Shown piece after piece: positions 1 through 9,900 of a stretch of DNA of 64,000 nt (positions within the stretch are counted from its first letter, which is position 1; every line of letters begins with the position of its first letter). The position numbers and the translations under genes are program-made. The DNA comes from Rhynchonema sp. JSB1_4 (lineage: Eukaryota > Nematoda > Chromadorea > Monhysterida > Xyalidae). The notes beneath the pieces were generated by a model. It did no database searches. It was not told the origin of the DNA and saw nothing but the letters and a program-made list of their open reading frames with translations. The DNA lies in assembly GCA_030248065.1 (NCBI GenBank), contig JASAMV010007337.1, positions 23,066-87,065 on the forward strand, read 5' to 3'.

Positions 1-199
1 ATCTTGTATAGGTGTTTTATATGCGACCAGTACGATACCGAGACTCATGTCTGATTCTTGCCGTGCGACAGCAGGCATTTTTCTTCTTGTATTTTTGTTT
101 TATATCGGGTAAGCGTATTTTCTTACTCGGTTGACGGAAAATATAACTGCTTCTGGCATAATCGTAGCCTACGCGTTGAACTCCTTCCATTTAGGCAGT

Positions 200-640
200 T
201 GTTTTACCGGTCGAATTCTTCCGGTTCTGGTCCCAAAAAGTTCCAGATTCAGAAACCAATGGTACTGTACCACTCCATTTCTCGACCCTAAAAACCCATA
301 TACCGCTCCAACTTCATGTCAGAGCAGTTTTGTGTTACTTATTCATGTGATTCAGTATTCAGTTCAGGTTCTAGTTCCGGTTCTGGCTGCGAAGCGTTCC
401 GGATTTTAAAAAACCAATGTCACCGGTTTGTTTCTCGACCCCGAAAACCTATATACCGCCCACACTGTCTTCATGATCAGACCAGTATTGTGCGACTTAT
501 TTGCATGGATAAATACTGAGTTCCGGTTCCAGTGCCGGTTCTGGCTCCGGAAAGCTCTGGATTCAAAAACCAATGTCACCGTTGGTGTTCTCGTGACCCT
601 GAAAACCTATACTTTATGATCAGTGCAATATTGTGTTACT
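200..640. repeat. Degenerate tandem repeat, about 160-bp unit, three copies
   Basis: Three successive units share a GGTTCTGG...CCGGTTCTGG segment, an AACCAATG(T)CACC segment, a CTCG(A/T)CCC(T/C)(A/G)AAAACC(C/T)ATA segment and an ATTGTG(T/C)(G/T)ACTTATT segment, with a period near 160 bp. Every frame is interrupted or low-quality, so I read it as diverged non-coding satellite-like sequence. Confidence 0.6.
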
Positions 641-764
641 CATTCGCGTGAGTCAGTTAACGTTGTTGCAATTGGTTGCCTTTGTTTATTGGCCCAAATT
701 CTCAAAAGCGCCACCGTCACCGGGGCAATTGCGCAGCAGTGTACATATTTGATATATCTGACGC

Positions 765-895
765 TCCCCACCTCGGCGCGTAAATTTCCTTTTACTCCCA
801 AAACGTGCGTGCATTTGCAACCCTGCTGTTTGCGAAAGCACGCAACAAATTGAGGTCAACCAGCTGGAAGTTGTGATCATCGTTTTTGGGTGGCG
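765..895 (+). repeat. Diverged copy of sequence in a DYNC2I1 intron
   Basis: This segment (CGCGTAA..TTCCTTTT.ACTC.CAAAAC..CGTG, then TTGAGGTCA.(C/T)CAGCTGGAA) aligns over about 125 bp with 10797-10920, inside a DYNC2I1 intron on the same strand. It may be another remnant of the segmental duplication that left a dead DYNC2I1 exon at 3917-4080. The following 896-1630 holds nothing I recognise. Confidence 0.5.
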
Positions 896-1630
896 CGACA
901 GTGTGATCAATAGTGCAACTGTGCAGTATGCGCTAAGAAAGTCTTGTTGGTTGCATGGTTTCACTAAAAAGACACATTAATAAAAGGGGGTTACACAGTG
1001 CTCCATATATATTCAATAACTAGTTCTGGGGATCGTGGCCGTTGTTTACGAAGTCGCTATGTGGATACATCGTTTATACGTCACGTTTAATAAAAAATGT
1101 CTAAGACCATATGAGTTTAAGACCAGTTTTGCTAAAGCTAAACTAAAGCATGCATCAGAGCACAGGCATCTTGCTGTGGACATTTATTTTAAGCAATTAC
1201 AACAGTGACTTTCGTTGGTTTCGCAGGATGGAATTCTCGAAAAGGTGCAGTCGATAACAGAAAAGTTTTGCGCTATACTTAAGTTAAGCGCAAACTGGGA
1301 TCCGCCCCTCTCAATTCACGCTTTCTGAGAATTGAAGCCAATGAAATATTTCTGATAACTATACATACCTATGTAGTACCCAAGAAGTGGTTGGCGCAGC
1401 AACTGCCAAGCCGCCAGAGCATCAGTCACCCCCACACCCTAACTATTAACAACTACCGTAATTCATGCACTGTCCGCGTAGACTAATTTCTGGAAACTAT
1501 GCAGTGCATTTTCGGCATACAGTATAATGCAAGTACATTATCACTGACATTTTTTTTGCTGATGGTCAAATAATAAAAATTACTTTCATTTGTCGACACC
1601 ACTTGGCTAGAAGCTAACAATCGGTGCACA

Positions 1631-2729
1631 ATGCAGTGGTCATTCATCTGTGTGCTTGTGGTGCTTGGTGCGGACCTTTGTTTGGCCAAACGTCGCCATC
1701 ACAAAGATGCAAAACGTTAGTGTGTGTTCGTGTGCGATTGAGCTCCGAAACAACCTTTGGGAGTTGTCAAGGCATAATGACCGATGTCTTATGATAACTA
1801 ACATACAGTATGTACCTGTCTTTCCACCTTTGCGTTTTACATTTTTAACGTTTTGCTACCAACCAGCCAGCAAAGGGTATTTGTCACATGATGACAGGTC
1901 ACCATGACGTTCGATTTCGTCTAAATGACGGGGAAACCCACCGTTTGCACGATGGGGAAACCCGTCTACACAACGGCGAAACCCATCGTCTACACAATGG
2001 GGAGACCCACCGTGTACGCAATGGGGAAAATCGCCGTCTGCACAATGGGGAAACCCGCCGTCTACGTAATGGGGAAACCCACCGTCTATACAATGGGGAA
2101 ACACACCGTCTACACAATGGGGAAACCCGCCGTCTGCATAATGGGGAGACCCACCGTGTACGCAATGGGGAAACCCGCCGTCTGCACAATGGGGAAACCC
2201 GCCGTCTACGTAATGGGGAAACCCACCGTCTACACAATGGGGAAACCCACCGTCTACACAACGGAGAAACCCACCGTCTACACAATGGGGAAACACACCG
2301 TCTACAGAATGGGGAAACCCACCGTAAAATACACGGTGAGTGTCAATTACGTTGGGGTTAATCATTGTTTAATATTGATTGGATTATAAAACACAACCAC
2401 GCACTATGCACTGCTGTCTTGTGGACGTGCTTTGCACAGAAGATGATAGATCAATAACGATACGATTTAGCCTTGTGGGCACGCACTGCATCCACAGATC
2501 TAACGCAATGCGTGCCCATAAGGCTAAATCGTAGCGTTATTGAACCACGCACCAGGTGTCATCATCAGCATTAGGTCCAATTGATCTAATCTAGTCCTTT
2601 CGTGCACGTTTTCCGTCCTAAGTGGTCAGATGCGAATTCAGAAAATCTACAAAAAGCGACCAGGATTGTAAAATTGGTGATGGATGTCACTCAGTACTGT
2701 TCATTTTTTATTCTTTTTGCACAGCATAA
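1631..2729 (+). CDS. Secreted 8-residue tandem-repeat protein, paralog 1
   Basis: Exons 1631-1715, 1898-2335 and a tiny last exon at 2725-2729 (stop TAA), about 175 residues. Exon 1 gives a signal peptide (MQWSFICVLVVLGADLCLAK, then RRHHKDAK) and ends in phase 1 at GTTAGT. Exon 2 enters in phase 1 after GATGACAG and encodes about 17 copies of an octapeptide, consensus NGETHRLH, ending phase 1 at CACG|GTGAGT. The gene at 5143 has an exon 1 of identical length (85 nt), the same donors and phases, and the same sequence around the second donor, so the model rests on a paralog. Rich in His and Arg, no Cys, no dibasic sites between repeats, probably disordered. The repeat is also open in other frames, but only this one fits the exon phases. 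Function unknown; the third exon is the weakest part. Confidence 0.6.
1925..2322 (+). repeat. 24-bp tandem repeat inside coding exon
   Basis: About 17 copies of a 24-bp unit (AATGGGGAAACCCACCGTCT plus 4 variable bases). A six-unit higher-order pattern is visible: the octapeptide series ending ..HRVR, ..RRLH, ..RRLR, ..HRL(Y/H), ..HRLH, ..(R/H)RLH recurs. One copy lacks a codon, keeping frame. The unit has no stop in two forward and two reverse frames. Confidence 0.9.
2452..2542. repeat. 91-bp hairpin, MITE-like
   Basis: Arms of about 38 bp (AATAACGATACGATTTAGCC... and its complement ending GGCTAAATCGTAGCGTTATT) flank a short loop. It lies in the second intron of the repeat-protein gene and has no counterpart at the paralogous position near 5800, so it probably inserted after the duplication. 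Confidence 0.7.
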
Positions 2730-3916
2730 TACCATCAAGGTGCCAATTCCAGGTGCCCGCACCTGCGTAATGCTCAGGTTCCGCTTATAGCAATATTCAA
2801 TATTTTGCTGCCTAACAAAATAAAAGATTTGTTTAGGTTTAATGATTGTCAAGCAAGCTTGACAAGAATCGGTTTCGGAAATAAAGGTGACTAAGCATAA
2901 ATAAAAGACCAAGGTCGCTGTTATTCTTAGTGAAATCTGAAGTATATAATGCACATTGGGACCTATCAAACACACGCACAGGGTATATGTACTATATACC
3001 CTATGTGTACACATTACATATGTAATAGCGGAACGGTAGTATCGCCGTTTGTGATGAACGATTGCCTGAAACAGCACGGCAGAAACAAGAAGTTAGTGCG
3101 GCGGTCAAAACAAACAAGTTTGAGGGCAAGCACTGCGACTACAGTTGCACTGCACCACGGCCAGGCAACAGGCAATTGTTCTTCAGACTGTATTTTGGCG
3201 CTGGAGCTGTTGCACCAGCTTCAGTCAGCGTACAAGTTGTTCCCTCTACCCGTGGTGTGTTCTTACGCATACATACATAGGTAGTGGGTGCATGTGTAAC
3301 CCATTCCTATCACCTGTTCCAAACCCGTATCACAAAAGACTGCCCCATTTTCGTTCGTCGCAAACACAACGAACACGACGAACAAGAATTATTTTCGAAG
3401 AAATCAAGTTGGTTGTACCAAATCCGGTTTCAAGGTGTTGCCGTGGGGAACCAGTAAACAAAGGCAGACGAATAATGGGGTAGTCTCCTTGAAGATCAGG
3501 CATTTCTTGCGTCGTCACGACATTATTATCGTACTTATTATTACGTGTGGCAAATCCTATGTTGGACAGACCTACGACCGCTACGATTGAGTTTCGCTGA
3601 GCACACCAAACAAGTGCGACACATGACTGAGCACGTGTCAGGGCTGACTGCACACTTGCGTCTTGCGTGTGTGTCCAACACACACGTCCACACAAGACCA
3701 AGTCAGAAGTGCCAATAAATCTGTGTTGTTTATCGGTCGACAAGATTCGTATTTCATAATCAGACGAACAATGTTCCAACACACCAATGCAGTTCGCATT
3801 ATAATTTATACGCAACACAAATTTGTTGCTCAGCAGGTATACGGTACCGGCTGTGCCCGTGTTGCATGGCTTCCCCACAAATTGGCTCTTCGCATTAATG
3901 AGCAGAGCGTGTAATG

Positions 3917-4080
3917 CTGAACAATTTGACACCAATCAAAATGCCCTGTTTGCCACTGGCGCGAACTGCGAAACAATTCGCCGGCGACGGCCAGTTCCAT
4001 CGAATTTATCCGCTTTTAGCAAATTCCAGATGTTGATCACTCTGATCTTGAATACTGAAAAGTGATTTTTTTGGACAAAG
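3917..4080 (-). pseudogene. Dead copy of the last DYNC2I1 exon
   Basis: About 160 bp align base for base, with scattered changes, to the terminal DYNC2I1 exon at 6947-7097 and its acceptor. The splice-acceptor region is still partly visible, but indels and substitutions break the frame of the WD-repeat peptide. No other DYNC2I1 exon is recognisable on this side, so it is a non-functional leftover of the segmental duplication. Confidence 0.75.
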
Positions 4081-5142
4081 TTAACGTTTCATGTGTTCTA
4101 TCGCTTCCGTAGATTTTGGTAGTTTTTTGTTTGGCTTGCATGGATTCTGTTTCATGTCTTGTCTACCGCTTTCTCTTTGTACGTCATAACTTGACCTTGT
4201 TCTGTACAATAGGGAAAACAGAAAGTACTGTGCAGGAGAAGTCGGGGTATGGCTACGTGATTTTACTGAAAAGAGTTGTAAAACAGCGTGACAAGAAAAT
4301 ATCAGACAGTATATGCATCAGGAAGTCTAGGTCTAGACGTCTCAATATAAACGAGGGTCGGTCAGTGCACTACGGCTCTTCTATTCATATGAGTGCGTTG
4401 TCTATTCATGACAGTTGTTTACACTCAAGAATTAATGTCCTTTCGTAATGTGGTCACAAACTGTTACACAAAAAATGCGCAACGGAGGCGTATGGGTGCC
4501 ATGATCAAATTCTCGAATTGTAACCCCAAATATTGGACAATTTTTTTAGGTCGCCTTGTTAGCTAAGGGGAAGCAAAAGAGTCTGGTTTTAGAACGAGCG
4601 CTCTTTACTTTTTTCACGATCTCCGTTCTTCCAGACTTCGCAGCTTGAATGATCTTTACCGGCTAACAAACAAATCTTTCCAATACTTTGGTCACACACA
4701 CAATTCGAGAATTTAACCACACATCAACTGGGATACTGGCATGTGGTGTGGTGTCTAGCCATTTGCTTTCAAGCAATCACTGTAGTTTCGCCCAGTTTTA
4801 AAGGTTGGACTTCCGACAAGGTGAAGTCGGTCTTGTAGCGCGTGCAAACACGGTCCAAACTTCAGTTACATGGGTACAGCATAACATAAGTACGTACAGT
4901 TTTTGGGTACGACCCTGGAAATTACAAGAATTATGGCAAAATATTCTCTGGTAAGAAACGGTCAGCGCAGCTATGTACTATGTATGTACATAACTCATTT
5001 CGCAGTCACTTTCAAAACGACTACTGTGCTGTGTATTGCTGTGGGTTGTATGGATTGCATCAGCGACTTTTGAAAAACAACGAGTCACGGCTGATTTTAA
5101 CAGAATATAATCACCACAGTCATCAGCATAAATACTCGCACG
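4081..5142. other. No recognisable gene
   Basis: About 1.06 kb between the dead exon copy and the second repeat-protein gene. Only short ORFs without family resemblance. Promoter elements for the 5143 gene should lie at the right end, but I see no diagnostic motif. Confidence 0.5.
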
Positions 5143-6115
5143 ATGCGTTGGTCACTACTTCTGTGTGTGCTTATTCTGCTGTGCGCGGACTTGGGGTTGA
5201 TGAAACGCAGTCACAAGCATACAAAACGTTAGTGAGGTCAAGCTCCAGGCACTTGTGAGCCGAAAGATCGACAGATCTCATTTATACTAACAGATTGCCT
5301 TTCCTCTTTAGTTTGTATGCGATTTCTAACTGTTCGAATAGTTTTCACCTAGTGCTACATAGTGGTATTATAGTTTTCAGGGTTCGACTTGATTTGCACT
5401 TATAGGCTTAGGCTTTTACTGCCTTAGACATGAGCCATATGAATAAGATACAATGTTTTTCATTGATTTATCTTTTAAATGGGGAAGTAGACACAACCAC
5501 GCATTTGGTGTTATTATCCGCATTAGGTCGGACTGACCAAATCCAGTCATTTCGTGCACCGTTTTCGTCCAACGAGTTCAGAAAGAATAAGCTAATTGCT
5601 TATTCAGATGCTCATCGACATCGCGAACTCGATAACATCACAAAGGAAAGACATCGACATCGCGAACTCGATAACATCACAAAGGAAAGACATCGACATC
5701 GCGAACTCGATAACATCACAAAGGAAAGACATCGACAGCGGAGACACGGTGAGTGTCAATTACGTTGGTGTAAATTATTGTTTAATGGTGATTGGATTGA
5801 GAAATACAACCACGCACTCGGTGTCATCATCCGCATAAGGTCCAATTAAGCTTATCCAGTCATTTGTGCACGTTTTCCCTCCGAGTAGTCATACTGTAAG
5901 TGTCGCATATGTATTTCAGGTCGACAACATGATTGATATTAATGTGATCAGATGCAAATTCAGAACATCTACAAGAAACGACCAGGGTGTAAAATTGGTG
6001 ATGGATGTCACTTAGTACTTGTTCATTCTTGGATTATCTTTGCACAGCATGTACCATTAAGGTGACCTATGCACTTGCGCAATGCTCCGGTTCCGCTTAT
6101 AGTAGCAATGCTTAG
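5143..6115 (+). CDS. Secreted 13-residue tandem-repeat protein, paralog 2
   Basis: Exons 5143-5227, 5608-5748 and 6048-6115, total 294 nt, 97 residues plus stop, all phase-consistent. Exon 1 is a signal peptide (MRWSLLLCVLILLCADLGLM, then KRSHKHTK), paralogous to exon 1 at 1631, with donor GTTAGT. Exon 2 encodes three near-perfect copies of RHRELDNITKERH, a charged unit unrelated to the octapeptide of its neighbour, and ends at the same CACG|GTGAGTGTCAATTACG donor context. Exon 3 (acceptor TTTGCACAG) gives a 22-residue tail with two cysteines. The shared signal peptide and exon frame but different internal repeats suggest replacement or rapid turnover of the repeat array. Function unknown. 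Confidence 0.6.
5616..5732 (+). repeat. 39-bp tandem repeat, three copies
   Basis: Three almost identical 39-bp units (13 codons, RHRELDNITKERH) within exon 2 of the second repeat-protein gene. The near identity between units indicates recent expansion or homogenisation. Confidence 0.9.
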
Positions 6116-6946
6116 GTTCCGCTTATGGCGGCAATATTCAATATCGTCTTCAATATTTTGCTGCCCAACAGAAGAAAAGATTTGCTTAGGTTTAATGATT
6201 GTCAAGCAAGCTTGACGAAAATCGGTTTAGTGTTATTCGGAAATAAAGGTGACCAGCATATAAGTAAAAGACCAAGGTCGTTGTTATTCTTATAGTGAAA
6301 TTTGAAGAATATAATGGCACACTGTGCCGTATTAAGTTTGAAGGCAATGACCGGGACTGTGGCTTCGGTTCGACAACGGCAGGGCATGCGTCCGTAGACA
6401 ACCATGTAATTTGTTGACTGCCTCAAAGCCGTAAGCTTGCGCAAAGTTATGCCTGGCAAGCGCTGCCGTAGTCCGGCCGTTTGTGCAAGTATTACAACAT
6501 GAAGAGTAAAAGCACTCGTGTTCGCGTATCACTTAATCCAATACATTCCTGATAACGCCTGTAATTGTTTGTGCTGATGTTGCACGTCCGACAGAAATGG
6601 TGTGACGTGAACGGTCGTGTCGCCGTTTTGATGACCGATTGCCTGCAACAACAAGGCGGAAACAAATGGCGGCCGCTAAATACTGCGCATATTTTAAAAA
6701 ACAATAAGTGGCCACTAAAAGGCCTTGACATTTGTTCGCCCGCTGATGAATGTTTGAATCGAATTCTTTAACAGTCCAAACACTGCCTTTAACCCAAAGA
6801 CCGAACGGGGGTGCACACAACCTGCGTTGCACCACGTGCCCGCTTTAATCAGGAGCCTGGATACGCCTTCATGTACATTTCCGCAGGTGCAGGCAGTCCT
6901 CAGTTAGCTAAGGATCGCTGCTGGTTTATAGTTCGCTAGCATGCCA

Positions 6947-9900
6947 TCAGAATTGCTTGACACCAACCAAAATGTCCTGTTTGCCACTGGCACGCACTTC
7001 GAAACATTTCGCCGGCGACGTCAGCTCCATCGAATTGATCGGCTGTTTGTCGTCTTTCAGCAAATCCCAGACATTGATCACCTGCTGGTCGTGAATGCTG
7101 AAAAGTGGTTGTTTCTTTGATCGGGACCAATTTTATTTTTGTCAGGCTATGCGTAAATTATACACATGTAATTCAAGGATGGAGGCAGAGAGTGCGTCAC
7201 AATATGTTTTCTTTCAATATTTTTTCGACAGAGGGTGAAATTTTCGAAACGTATATACATAATCGGTTCAGCCCAGTGTAAACATGAAACATTGCCTGCT
7301 GTTAACGTGGAATGTTTCATGTTTACACCTGACACCGACCGAGCCAAACTACTTACACCCAACCGAGCTTTACACCGTTTCGAAAATGCCACCCAGAGTA
7401 CTATACATAATTTCGACCAGTATAAAAGCTATTTATTTTCACTGCCGAGAAACTATTCTGCATTGCGGTCTAAGCTCATGCCACAACACAAAATGCGTCC
7501 CAAACGACAAAGATTGACAAACACCTCATATTCTGGTCTGGTTCTGGATAATTTTCTTTGTATAAGATATGCATTCTATAGTGATATAATTGGAGCCCGT
7601 CATTTTCGGCTACTATAGTAAGTTTCTAATTTCGTTGCCTCATACACTTTTACAGACGCAAGGAAACTGCGGTTCGAAGCCGAGGCAGGCAACAAGCTCA
7701 GCACACAGCCAACAAGCCACGCAGCTGGCTCATGTGCGAGTGTGTTCGAATGTTTCAGTCGCACAAGCTGTGTGGCTTGTTGACTATGTGTGTTGAGCTT
7801 GTTGCCTGCCTCGACTTCGAACGGGAGTTTCCCTGCGTCTGTAAGAATGCATGAGGCAACGAAATTAGAAACTTACTATACAGTACCAGCTGCAATTTTT
7901 GGCTGATTGAGGCCTGCGCCTGCAGAGCCTGCAGCGCCTGCAGGCTCACGAGCCTGCGCAGGCTCAATACAAAAGATAGCAGCCTGCAGAGCCTGCAGGC
8001 TCGGCGCAGGCTTCGCAGGCCCAGTGTATAAGCGGTCGCAGGCGCAGGCTCATGAGCCTGCAGCGCCTGCAGGCTCTGCAGGCTCGGCGGATGCACAGCT
8101 ACTTTTTGTGCTTTGTGATATGATTTTAAGTCAGTTTTTCTCAGTTGTTTGAAGCATTTATACAACGTTCACGCTGAAAAAAACCAAAGCGTTAAAAGAA
8201 TAAGCAATAAAACTGTCGATAAGGCCACATTTTATCCAGATTCACTGTTCAATAAGAAACAAGTTCCTTTTCGCGTTTTTTGTAAAGTTTCAGCAGAAAA
8301 CTATAACAAAGGTAATCATGTACTAATAAAACATGCAACAAATATCCATATACTAATGGCTAAATACGAGATAATACGCACTCCGTCCATAAAAGGTACA
8401 TGACTAAATGTCACAAAAACAAGCAAGCGCAGCTGTGCATCCGCCGAGCCTGCAGAGCCTGCAGGCTCATGAGCCTGCGCCTGCGACCGCTTATACACTG
8501 GGCCTGCGAAGCCTGCGCCGAGCCTGCAGGCTCTGCAGGCTGCTATCTTTTGTATTGAGCCTGCGCAGGCTCTTGAGCCTGCAGGCGCTGCAGGCGCAGG
8601 CCTCAATCAGCCAAAAATTGCAGCTGGTACTGTACCAACAATATTCACTGCACAATATGGAGAGGTAAGGTATGGTAGACTGCGGGAACAAAAATATAGT
8701 GTTTCCTTTTTTTCTTGGTCCAAGGAAACACGCGGGCCCGTGTTATAACTGAACTTCTAGTTGAGGTCGAGATTACAATTTCGATTGAATCACGCAGCTG
8801 GCAAAAACGTGTCAAAGTTTGCCTGTGGAATCTAAGAACAACAATGTTTCACATGCTCGCTGTGAGCTTTGTGCATGTGCGCTGCCAGCATGTCAATGAA
8901 ACATTTCACCATGTTTGCTGCTGAGTGTCGTGCCTGGATTAACAAGGACACATTCTTAATCTCTTTCATTGGTTTCTGAAATCTCGACTCCAAACTGGAG
9001 TTAAGTTATAACGTGGGGTAGCTTGTTTCCTTTGACTTGCATAAAAAGGAAACACTATAGCTTGTCAAAATATTCACCCTGTTGAGGATTCATCTAGATG
9101 GTCTGTTAAATGCGGGTAAGGTGGACTGTACATGCGTGGGTATCTCCAGCCACTATGCTGGGCTGACCTGTAGAAAAACGAGGCATTCGTTTTCGACCAC
9201 CTGACATGTGTGACGGATGAATGTTGTTGAGCAATCTGCAGCTCGAAGGCCGGTTGTGACATCGACACGCGGTGGATACGAATCGTGGCGTCCGTTGAAC
9301 CCGACTGAAACGAGCAACTACCCGGCTCAGACGGGGACTTGTGGGTATTCTTGATACAGTTAGAGTTAACCAACCAGCAGAACGCCGTCGTCGAACGGGG
9401 ACAGGTCAACGGATAGGATGTCGGCCGATGTTGCTGTATGAACATGAAATGTTTGTGCCGTACGCATGAGCCGAGCAAATATTTTTCTGCTTGGACGTGA
9501 AATTGTTATTTTAACGAGAAGCACAAAAAGGGGAACATAATCAACAGGTACGTACATATCTGTTACTTACCGATATCAGTACGATACGCTTTTATCCCGC
9601 CGACGGGTGTATGCTGTTTGGTTACGTGCACGATTTTGGCCAAGTCCGTGCCGACGAAGTAACTATCGCCACGCGTTGTGCCGCACAAGGCGTACCTGGA
9701 TTGGAAGAATGATTTTAGACAATGAGTCATTCCCGCAATGCAAAAATGACGTAGTCCCAGAAGAGTTAATTCTAAACAACAACAACAACAACAACAACAA
9801 CACTCACAGTGTCCGGCCGGGTGCTACATTGAGTAAACCGCGTTTCACCATTTTCACCGTCGATCCCGGTGTCAATCCCAAATCAGTCTCAGCCATGCGT

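Larger units (their letters stand above)
1631..4080. repeat. Left copy of a tandem segmental duplication (mate 5143-7110)
   Basis: Collinear similarity blocks: 1631-1715 with 5143-5227, 2325-2370 with 5738-5785, 2670-2935 with 5985-6300, 3025-3090 with about 6610-6670, and 3917-4080 with 6951-7110. A block around 2545-2640 also matches both 5495-5590 and 5815-5900. Divergence is substantial, with many indels, so the duplication is old. The right copy keeps the functional last DYNC2I1 exon. Confidence 0.7.

Noticed and set aside
1899..2365. Minus-strand and alternative-frame repeat ORFs (CVDGGFPH, CRRWVSPL, MGKPTVYT)
   Set aside because: Stop-free by virtue of the 24-bp repeat; only the GETHR frame agrees with exon phases shared with the paralog.
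7907..8606. Ala/Pro/Gly-rich ORFs (RACRLGAGFAGP and LQSLQAHEPAPA)
   Set aside because: Mirror-image translations of the GCCTGCAGGC foldback arms.
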